From Bradyrhizobium nitroreducens (GTDB lineage Bacteria; Pseudomonadota; Alphaproteobacteria; Rhizobiales; Xanthobacteraceae), in the NCBI RefSeq assembly GCF_002776695.1, contig NZ_LFJC01000003.1, positions 6,201,252 to 6,265,251 on the forward strand: a DNA stretch of 64,000 bases. Direction: 5' to 3'. The notes under the pieces were generated by a model that did no database searches, was not told the origin of the DNA, and saw only the letters and a program-made list of their open reading frames with translations. Within the stretch, counting starts at the first letter, position 1. The number at the start of each line of letters is the position of its first letter. Shown here in pieces: positions 1-6,539 of the stretch. Position numbers and translations under genes: made by a program.

Positions 1-1
1 G

Positions 2-751
2 CCGCACGGGCCGGAACCGCTGCTGATGCCGCTGAAGACGCTCGGCCTCGGCTCCGCCCTCGCCTGGATCGGGGAATGGCGGCCGCAGGATTTCAGTCAT
101 GTCGGCGGCTTCGAGTTGCTGCTGCTGGGGGGCATCTTCGCACTGTCGCGCGGCGTGACGCTGCCGGTGGTGCGGGCCCTCGTGGTGATCGGCCTGCTCC
201 ATTTCGCGCTGGCGCAGATCCGCAATGCGGATCTGCTGGCCATGCTGGCGCCGCTCTATCTGGCGGCCCCGCTGGGCCGGACGTTCGGCGGGCCGAGCCG
301 GATCGATGGCGACGGCTCCTCGCGCGGCTTGAGCCTGGCCGCGGTTGCAGCCTTGGCGGCGATCAGCGGACTGGCCCTGGCGCGCGACATCCGGCCGGCG
401 CCCAACATCACCCCGACGGCCGCCATCGCCCAAACCGACCTCGCCAAAGCGGGGCGCGTGCTCAACGATTATTCGTTCGGCGGCTATTTGATCTATGCCG
501 GCATTCCCACCTTCATCGACGGTCGTGGCGAATTGTACGGGGGGCCGTTCATCGACCGCTACAATCGTGCGCTGGCGCTGATCGACCTCGGAGATCTCCT
601 CAAGCTGCTCGACGAATACGACATCGGCGCGACGATGCTCTCACCGCGCACACCGGCAGTTGCGATGCTCGACCGGCTGCCCGCATGGCAGCGCGTCTAT
701 AGCGACGATGTGGCGGTCGTGCACAAGCGGCGAGATACGCCGCAAAGATAA
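2..751 (+). CDS. GT-C-like polytopic membrane protein, C-terminal part (5' end outside window)
   Basis: The reading frame is open from the first bases of the window, so this is the last 249 codons of a longer gene. Hydrophobic segments fill the first part (residues ~30-75 and ~100-120 of the visible part), followed by a ~110-residue soluble domain with FGGYLIYAGIPTFIDGRGELYG near its start. The same domain, with FGGYLISRDIPVFVDGRAELYG and a matching LLDEY and VYSDDVAVVH-type ending, closes the minus-strand protein at 4255-5745, so the two are paralogues. By analogy it is probably an inner-membrane glycosyltransferase-like protein; the catalytic N-terminus is not visible. It converges on the methyltransferase gene with one base between the stops. 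Confidence 0.75.
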   Translation, partial: PHGPEPLLMPLKTLGLGSALAWIGEWRPQDFSHVGGFELLLLGGIFALSRGVTLPVVRALVVIGLLHFALAQIRNADLLAMLAPLYLAAPLGRTFGGPSRIDGDGSSRGLSLAAVAALAAISGLALARDIRPAPNITPTAAIAQTDLAKAGRVLNDYSFGGYLIYAGIPTFIDGRGELYGGPFIDRYNRALALIDLGDLLKLLDEYDIGATMLSPRTPAVAMLDRLPAWQRVYSDDVAVVHKRRDTPQR

Positions 752-752
752 C

Positions 753-1436
753 TCAAGCGGTGCCGAAGGCGGCGTATTGGCCGCCGAGCCACATGCTGCT
801 CAGGGCCCCCTCGAGCCTCCGCGCCGGTTTGCTGTCCCAGGGGAGCAGCAGGAAATGCCGCGCGCCGATCTCGCGCAGGCCGCCCGCGGCCATCAGTTTC
901 CGCGTCGTGCCGGCACCGAGCAAGACGGCATCCCGATCGAACTCACAGCGCGCGACGGCGAGCCGCGTCAGCGGGTTGTACGGATTGTGCTCGATCACGC
1001 AGACAAGCCCGCCGGGGCGCGTCACCCGGCGCATCTCGGCGACGAACTGCGCCCATTCGGCCGGCACGATATGGTGCATCACGCAGATGGCCGTGACCAG
1101 GTCGAAGCTGCCATCGGCAAACGGAAACGTGCGGCCGTCAAACTCGCGGTAGTCGACCTCGCGGTTGTGGGCGCGAGCCTGCGCCAGGCTGGCCGAGGAC
1201 ACGTCGATGCCGCTCAGGCGGCCGACCATGCCGTGCAGCAGCGGGTGAAGGCTGCCGACGCCGCAGCCGACGTCGAGCATGTCGGGCCTTTCCGTGCCCA
1301 GCCGCTGCGCGATCAGATCGCTCAGCAGATCGGCCTTCGCCCGCATGAAGAAATCATGCGGCAAGCCCGAGAAGTCGATCGAGGATTGGACCACGTCCCG
1401 GTAGTTGTCGTGGTAGCCGTCGAAGAGTTCGGTCAT
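753..1436 (-). CDS. class I SAM-dependent methyltransferase (type 11)
   Basis: A 227-residue protein with the SAM-binding motif I LDVGCGVGSL at about residues 53-62, an acidic residue ending strand 2 (GIDVSS) and the post-motif FDLVTAICVMHHI followed by RRVTRPGG, the usual layout of Methyltransf_11 enzymes. The last third (CEFDRDAVLL, then LPWDSKPARRLEGALS) is not diagnostic of a substrate. It lies directly behind the glycosyltransferase gene on the same strand. I chose ATG at 1436; an in-frame GTG at 1448 overlaps the upstream TGA (GTGA) and is an equally good translationally coupled start. The substrate is unknown; the neighbourhood suggests a lipid-linked or surface glycan intermediate. 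Confidence 0.85.
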   Translation of the reverse strand: MTELFDGYHDNYRDVVQSSIDFSGLPHDFFMRAKADLLSDLIAQRLGTERPDMLDVGCGVGSLHPLLHGMVGRLSGIDVSSASLAQARAHNREVDYREFDGRTFPFADGSFDLVTAICVMHHIVPAEWAQFVAEMRRVTRPGGLVCVIEHNPYNPLTRLAVARCEFDRDAVLLGAGTTRKLMAAGGLREIGARHFLLLPWDSKPARRLEGALSSMWLGGQYAAFGTA

Positions 1437-1444
1437 GCGCAGGG

Positions 1445-2440
1445 TCACTCGTTGACGGCGTGGATCGCCGGTGTCGCCGCCGCCTCGTCGCGACCGAAAC
1501 CGACGCGCGTCTGCACCACGTAGAGCGGGCGGCGCTTCACCTCGGCATGGATGCGGCCGACATAGAGCCCCACGATGCCCGTCATCAGCATGTTGATGCC
1601 ACACAGCAGCGACACGACGACGATCGTCGAGGACCAGCCGGTCACGAGATGACTGTCCTTGCCGAGCCACAACAGGACCACCCAGCCGCCGTAGAGCAGC
1701 GCCAGACCGGAGACCGTCAATCCGCACCAGATCGCAAGCCGCAAGGGCAGGTCGGAAAAGCCGAGTGCGGCGTTCACCGCGAGGCGCACCATCTTGAACA
1801 GCGGGTATTTGGTTTCGCCCGCGGCGCGCTCGAGGCGATGGAAGGCGACTTCGGCCTGCCGGAAGCCGAGCCAGGCGATCATGCCGCGCACGAAGCGATC
1901 CTGCTCCGGCATCTGCATGAGAGCGTCGAGCACCTTGCGATCGATCAGGCGGAAGTCGCCGACATCGGCGGGGATGCCGACGGAGGACATCTTTCCGAGC
2001 AGCCGGTAGAACAGATGCGCGGTCGCACGCTTGAAGCGGCTTTCGCCCTCACGCGACAGGCGGCGGGCGTGGACGATGTCGTTGCCTTCCTTCCATTTCG
2101 CGATCAATTGCTCGATCACTTCGGGCGGGTCCTGCAGGTCGGCATCCATGACGATGATCGCGTCACCTTGCGCGGCGTCCATGCCGGCGGTGATGGCGAT
2201 CTGATGGCCGAAATTTCGCGACAGACCGATGTAGCGAAAGCGCGCGTCGCGCGCGGCGAGCGCCCGCAGCACGATCGAGCTGGAATCGCGGCTGCCGTCG
2301 TCGACGAAGATCGCTTCCGCCGGCCCGTCGAGCCGGGACATGACCTGGTCGAGCCGGCGCAGGAGGACCGGCAGCACGGCTTCCTCGTTGAACACGGGGA
2401 TGACGAGGCTGTAGCGGATCGATCTGGAATTGGCCGCCAT
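1445..2440 (-). CDS. family 2 glycosyltransferase, polyprenyl-phosphate type (GtrB/DPM1-like)
   Basis: A 331-residue protein with the GT2 start YSLVIPVFNEE, a GT-A acidic region FVDDGSRD, the DXD-like IVMDADLQDPPE and the GDFRLIDRKVLDAL stretch typical of enzymes that load a sugar onto undecaprenyl or dolichyl phosphate. Two C-terminal membrane segments (about residues 230-255 and 265-290) fit the GtrB architecture. The ATG at 2440 starts right before the conserved domain; a longer frame reaches 2509 but adds 23 unconserved residues. It is followed by the methyltransferase with a 4-base or near overlap. Likely role: make polyprenyl-phosphate hexose as donor for the polytopic proteins around it (inference). 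Confidence 0.88.
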   Translation of the reverse strand: MAANSRSIRYSLVIPVFNEEAVLPVLLRRLDQVMSRLDGPAEAIFVDDGSRDSSSIVLRALAARDARFRYIGLSRNFGHQIAITAGMDAAQGDAIIVMDADLQDPPEVIEQLIAKWKEGNDIVHARRLSREGESRFKRATAHLFYRLLGKMSSVGIPADVGDFRLIDRKVLDALMQMPEQDRFVRGMIAWLGFRQAEVAFHRLERAAGETKYPLFKMVRLAVNAALGFSDLPLRLAIWCGLTVSGLALLYGGWVVLLWLGKDSHLVTGWSSTIVVVSLLCGINMLMTGIVGLYVGRIHAEVKRRPLYVVQTRVGFGRDEAAATPAIHAVNE

Positions 2441-2559
2441 GCGAGGGATTCCGGCTGGGTTGCAGGGGCGGAAGTCTAGGAGCCGGTGGTTAAGGTCGCC
2501 TTGCCGCAACCATTAAGTGTCTACGGCCCCGGGCATCGCGGGGAGGGAGGATCGGGATG

Positions 2560-2571
2560 GTGGTTAACCAC
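2560..2571. promoter_or_regulatory. perfect 12-bp palindrome upstream of the glycosyltransferase
   Basis: GTGGTTAACCAC is a perfect palindrome in the 154-base gap between the stop of the upstream membrane protein and the glycosyltransferase start. It could be an operator; no regulator gene is adjacent and no other copy was noticed nearby. Confidence 0.3.
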
Positions 2572-2594
2572 TCTCGGGCGGCCGCGGCTTCGGT

Positions 2595-4157
2595 CTAGGG
2601 CTTGCGGCGGATCCTGTAGAGGACAAATCGCTCCGAGGTCTCCAGCACCTCCAGCAGATCCGGCAGCGGATTTGCGGCCGGCGATCCCAGCACATAGAGG
2701 AAGTCGAAGTCCCGGTACCAGGTGCGGACAAACGGCGGCGCGTCTGCCGGCGGCCGGCCCGTCGCGATCGCGGCAAGCAGGTCCGACGGCACCGGACCTC
2801 CATAGGGAATGGCAATATTGCGCACGGCCTCACGTGGCCGCACGGGTTGCTTGCCCGTTTCCGTGAACAGGTTGGGCACGAATGCGTTGGCATAGTGCAC
2901 GGCCAGCGTCGGCGCATAATACATCGGATAGGAGGTGAGGTCGGCGAAGGGCGGATCGCCATTGTCGCCTATGCTTCCGACGAGAACGCGCGAGCCGCGA
3001 TCGATCTTCTGGAACGAGGCGATGATGGCCGCATAGTCGGCGCGGTAAGGCAGCCAGACCGAAAGGACGACGGCGAGATTGAGCAGTATGATGCCGCTGA
3101 TCCCAGCGAGCGCTGCCATTCTCCAGGCCCGGTTCGGCAGCGACAGCGAGCAGAAGGCCGGCAGGATCAGAGCCGCAGCGGGAATCACGCGAAGATCGAC
3201 GAACGAGGTTCCGAACAATTTTGAGGGAATGACCAGATAGAGCAGCGCAAAGCCGGTCGCGAGCCAGATCCCGGCCGGCTCGAGCCTGAGGACGCCGCGC
3301 CGTGCGGCGAGCAGCAACGCGATCATCAGCGCCAGCCCTGTCGCGGCCGCGACCGTCAGATTGTAGCCGTTCATGATGCGGAGCGGCCAGACCGGCTTGA
3401 ATCCGGGGAACCAGCTCGTGCCCTCGCTTCCGATCGAGCCTGCCGTGACATGCATGATCGCAAACAGCGCAAGTGCCGGGAGAGCCAGCGCGCCAAGCCG
3501 CGCGGCCGCGACGGGGTACGACATCTGCCGGCCGCGGATACGCGACAGCTCGAAAAGGCCAAGCGTCGCGCCGTAAATGCCGAGCGAAAAGAAATGCGCC
3601 ACATATAGCGCGGTGACGAAGAGCAGATTGGCGGCGAAGCGCAGCGGCCAGGGGCCGTCGGCCAGCATCAGATAGACCGCGATGCCGAACAGTGCGAGGC
3701 CCAGCCCGAACTCGAAATTCACGAAGCCCCAGCTGAACGGCAGACAGTAGAGAAAGGCCAGCGCAGCGAAGCCGGCGAGATGGACCCGTCCCTTCCGGAC
3801 CCATTCGAGCAGAAGCGCGCCGCCTATGATCAGCAATTGGCTCAGCAGCAGAAACAGCCGCGTGGCAGTCTCGACGCCCGTCAGCCGCGCCAATTGCGGG
3901 ACCAGCAGATCCATTCCGAGATTGGGATAGAATGCCCACGCCACTTCGTAATGCGGATTGGCATCGGGGGCGCCGTTCTGGCTCAGAATGTACATGCGGG
4001 CGAGATGGTTGGGATAATCGACCATCGCGGGAATGGGGGTCAGCAGCACCGGCAGAAGGGAGACCGCCGCCAGCACCGCGAGAACGATGATCGCGACGGT
4101 TCGCTCCGAGCCGGGATGAGCCGGAATTGTCAGGGGCGGCTTGCTGGAAGGAGCCAT
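2595..4157 (-). CDS. polytopic membrane protein, GT-C-like glycosyltransferase candidate
   Basis: A 520-residue protein with about ten hydrophobic segments from residue 20 to residue ~400, then a ~120-residue soluble tail. The first non-membrane loop carries DYPNHLAR just after TM1, which resembles the acidic/His motif of GT-C fold enzymes that use polyprenyl-phosphate sugars. The start is ATG at 4157, preceded by a GGAAGGAG-like site on the coding strand. It sits between the glycosyltransferase and the paralogous membrane protein on the same strand. I do not recognise a named family, and the function is inferred from topology and neighbours only. Confidence 0.75.
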   Translation of the reverse strand: MAPSSKPPLTIPAHPGSERTVAIIVLAVLAAVSLLPVLLTPIPAMVDYPNHLARMYILSQNGAPDANPHYEVAWAFYPNLGMDLLVPQLARLTGVETATRLFLLLSQLLIIGGALLLEWVRKGRVHLAGFAALAFLYCLPFSWGFVNFEFGLGLALFGIAVYLMLADGPWPLRFAANLLFVTALYVAHFFSLGIYGATLGLFELSRIRGRQMSYPVAAARLGALALPALALFAIMHVTAGSIGSEGTSWFPGFKPVWPLRIMNGYNLTVAAATGLALMIALLLAARRGVLRLEPAGIWLATGFALLYLVIPSKLFGTSFVDLRVIPAAALILPAFCSLSLPNRAWRMAALAGISGIILLNLAVVLSVWLPYRADYAAIIASFQKIDRGSRVLVGSIGDNGDPPFADLTSYPMYYAPTLAVHYANAFVPNLFTETGKQPVRPREAVRNIAIPYGGPVPSDLLAAIATGRPPADAPPFVRTWYRDFDFLYVLGSPAANPLPDLLEVLETSERFVLYRIRRKP

Positions 4158-4254
4158 GTCATGGGGTCGCTGAGGTCTCGGCGCGGTGTGCCAGCTCGCG
4201 CCGGCGTCACCTCTAGAAGCATGTCTCTCGTTTTCGAGCCCGTGAAGCAGCTCC

Positions 4255-5745
4255 TCACTTCGACGGCGCCGCGGTCGCGCCGTCTGCGGGGTCTCGCACG
4301 TGGATCACGGCGATGTCGTCCGCGTAGATCCGCTTCCAGCCCTTGAGCTGGTCGAGGATCTGCGGGCCCGGCGCATCGGCGACCAGGAGCGTCGCATCGA
4401 TCTTGTACTCATCCAGCAGGCGCGGCAGCAATTCGGGCTTCTTGCCCTCGGTCGCCTTGAAGAAGTCCATGACGAATTTCTCGCCGTAGAGCTCGGCGCG
4501 GCCGTCGACGAAGACGGGAATGTCGCGCGAGATCAGATAGCCGCCGAACTGATAGGCGTTGAAGATGCGCTGCGGCTTGAGCTTCTCGAGCAGGTCGACG
4601 GCCGCAACCGGCGTCTGCGCCATCGTGAAGGTGAAGCGGTGGTGTCCCATGTAGAGCACCGTCGAGGTCCAGCTTGCCGCCACGATCATCAGCGCGCCTG
4701 TGATGGTGACGTAGCGGGCCGGCCATCGGTCCGCGCCGGTGGCGTCGGCTGGAGCGCGCGGGAACATCTGGCCGAGCGGCTTTGCCAGCACCAGCGGCAC
4801 CAGGAATGCAAAGGCCTCGATGCTTCTGACATGGGTCAGCGCGCTCCAGGTCAGGAACAGGATCAGGAAGATCCGCGGCGCCGACAGCACGAGACCGCGA
4901 TAATAGCCGAATGCGATCAGGCCGAGCAGGGCGCCTTCGAACGCGTTGAACGTGGCGAAGTTCGCCGGCATCCATTCGAAGATCAGCGAGAGCAATTCGC
5001 CGAGGCCGAGAATGTTGGTCGCGCCTTGAAGCGTGCGCCAGCCATAGGGCGTGCAGCAGCTCGCGATCAGCGCGGCGATGCCGAACAGCACCCAGCGCGT
5101 GAAGAGCTGGAGCCGTCGTCCTTTCTCGGCATGCTCGACCGCCTCCAGCGAGATCGGGCCGATCAGCGCGAGTCCCAGCACGAAGCCGCCATGCAGATTG
5201 GCCCAGAGCGCCATCAGCGGCAGCCAATACCAGGATGGCGCGCTCCTGCGGTCGGCAGCCGCCATCAACAGGCCCACCCACGCCACCATGACGGGCAGCG
5301 CCAGGATATGCGGCCGCGCCAGCACGTGGTGGATCGACAGCAGCAGCGCCAGCATCGCGAACAGCACGGCGCGCGGGGCTTCGATCTGCGCGTCGAGCAG
5401 ATAGACGAAGATGGCGACCGTGAGCGCGATCCCGATCGCGGTGATGATGACCGGACCCGCCCAGCCCCATTGCGCGTGGGACCAGGCGAACAGCACTTGC
5501 GACAGCCAGGACGTCGAGATCCACGGGGCGCCCGTTCGCGTGAAGGAATAGAAGTCGATCGTGGGCATGGCGCCGTGGTCGAGGATCCATTGCCCGATCT
5601 TGATCTGCCAGAACGAATCGGAGTCAGAAAGCAGCGTGTCGCCGACAAAGAGGTAGAACAGGTAGGCGCCGGCACCGACGCATAGCGGCACCAGAGCCCT
5701 CGCGCGGCTCTGCACCGCGATGCTGTTGGCAAAGGAAAGGGACAT
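4255..5745 (-). CDS. GT-C-like polytopic membrane protein, paralogue of the gene at the window start
   Basis: A 496-residue protein with roughly ten membrane segments (residues ~20-385) and a C-terminal soluble domain. After the first membrane segment it has LLSDSDSFWQIKIGQWIL and later FYSFTRTGAPWIS, a spacing like the first periplasmic loop of GT-C transferases (acidic pair, then a W/S-rich stretch). The C-terminal domain is homologous to that of the partial gene at 2-751. ATG at 5745 is preceded by GAGGCGGC. It is the first gene of a minus-strand run that includes the other membrane protein, the glycosyltransferase and the methyltransferase. The acceptor molecule cannot be told from sequence. 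Confidence 0.75.
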   Translation of the reverse strand: MSLSFANSIAVQSRARALVPLCVGAGAYLFYLFVGDTLLSDSDSFWQIKIGQWILDHGAMPTIDFYSFTRTGAPWISTSWLSQVLFAWSHAQWGWAGPVIITAIGIALTVAIFVYLLDAQIEAPRAVLFAMLALLLSIHHVLARPHILALPVMVAWVGLLMAAADRRSAPSWYWLPLMALWANLHGGFVLGLALIGPISLEAVEHAEKGRRLQLFTRWVLFGIAALIASCCTPYGWRTLQGATNILGLGELLSLIFEWMPANFATFNAFEGALLGLIAFGYYRGLVLSAPRIFLILFLTWSALTHVRSIEAFAFLVPLVLAKPLGQMFPRAPADATGADRWPARYVTITGALMIVAASWTSTVLYMGHHRFTFTMAQTPVAAVDLLEKLKPQRIFNAYQFGGYLISRDIPVFVDGRAELYGEKFVMDFFKATEGKKPELLPRLLDEYKIDATLLVADAPGPQILDQLKGWKRIYADDIAVIHVRDPADGATAAPSK

Positions 5746-6074
5746 GCCGCCTCGTCATTCTGTTGTTCTCACCCGAAGCGCGATGAACGATTCATCCCGT
5801 GCGCTTCGGTTCGAGCGGGCGGCATTGGACCACGGCGGTCATAACTTCGGGTAAACCAGCAGCCTCAGGCCGCCTTCATGTCCCGACAATTTAACGGATT
5901 GTTTTAGATTTCGATTTACCATCGCCGAATACGCACAAACCGCTCGGTCTTTACGCAGTCGAATTAACTGCGGCGCAATTCTTTGCCTCTACGTTCGGTT
6001 CCATGGTCGGGCGGCGCTGGGAAGCCGAAAAGACCAGATCAGTTGTAGCCTCGTGTACTCATTTGGAGCACTCT
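5746..6074. promoter_or_regulatory. AT-rich divergent intergenic region with pilin promoter
   Basis: This 329-base gap lies between divergently transcribed genes and is clearly richer in A+T than its flanks, especially at 5880-5990. TTAA-N7-TTTT at 5891-5905 is one half-site short of the CtrA consensus TTAA-N7-TTAA. CtrA control of Flp-type pilins is known in Caulobacter, so this is a weak candidate site. I see no open frame of interest in the gap. Confidence 0.35.
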
Positions 6075-6239
6075 ATGAAGAACCTCGTTGCGCGTTTCGT
6101 GAAGGATGAATCCGGCGCCACCGCCATTGAATACGGCCTGATCGCCGCCGGCATCGCGCTGGCGATCATCACCGTCGTCAACAACCTCGGCACCACGCTG
6201 AACACCAAGTTCACCTCGATCTCGTCCAGCCTCAAGTAA
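6075..6239 (+). CDS. Flp-family type IVb pilin
   Basis: A 54-residue prepilin. The leader MKNLVARFVKDESG ends in Gly and is followed by ATAIEYGLIAAGIALAIIT, the classical Flp cleavage site (G/A-T-A-I-E-Y-G) and hydrophobic helix; the glutamate five residues after the cut is the one needed for pilus assembly in the family. GGAG at 6064-6067 sits 7 bases before ATG 6075, which decides the start over upstream in-frame codons. Flp pilins are processed by a TadV/CpaA-type peptidase and assembled by the Tad machinery; none of those genes is in this window, so this is a lone pilin gene here. A strong terminator follows. Confidence 0.95.
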   Translation: MKNLVARFVKDESGATAIEYGLIAAGIALAIITVVNNLGTTLNTKFTSISSSLK

Positions 6240-6264
6240 GAGCGGACGATCTAGAGATTTCCGG

Positions 6265-6295
6265 GAGCCCCGTCCTCGACGGGGCTCTTTTCTTT
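6265..6295 (+). terminator. Rho-independent terminator of the pilin gene
   Basis: A perfect 10-bp stem (GAGCCCCGTC / GACGGGGCTC) with a 3-base loop is followed by TTTTCTTT, 25 bases after the pilin stop codon. Confidence 0.93.
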
Positions 6296-6371
6296 GGGCC
6301 GGCTTGTCAGGTCGACCTCTCAAGTTTCTTGGGCGATGCTTGCCAGTCCGGTCGAGGTAGAATGTCGCGAC

Positions 6372-6539
6372 TCAGATCGAGGCCTCGGCGAGCGCGATAC
6401 CGGCAGCGACGTCGATGATGTCATGCGCGCCGATCACCGGCGTCGCCAACGATCATCAGCAGGTTGAGCGCGGCCGAGATGCCGCGGAGGCCGCGCACCG
6501 GCCACGGCGCCCACATGCAGAGCACGGCCGATGCGGCGG
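6372..6539 (-). pseudogene. PAP2-family phosphatase remnant, 5' truncated and frameshifted
   Basis: Read on the minus strand from the stop codon of the large RTX gene, the sequence gives TASAVLCMWAPWPVRGLRG-like residues, ISAALNLLMIV, and then, after a one-base frame change near 6449, LATPVIGAHDIIDVAAGIAL and a stop at 6372. GAH-x3-DVAAG matches the last PAP2 phosphatase motif (catalytic His with downstream Asp), and the TASA stretch fits the part just after the SFPSxH motif. Everything before that motif is missing. The two halves are in different frames and the first frame hits a stop, so no functional product is expected. The family call is from motif memory. Confidence 0.65.

Noticed and set aside
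660..1523. Open plus-strand frame of 287 codons across the methyltransferase
   Set aside because: It is antisense to a protein with a clear SAM-binding motif.
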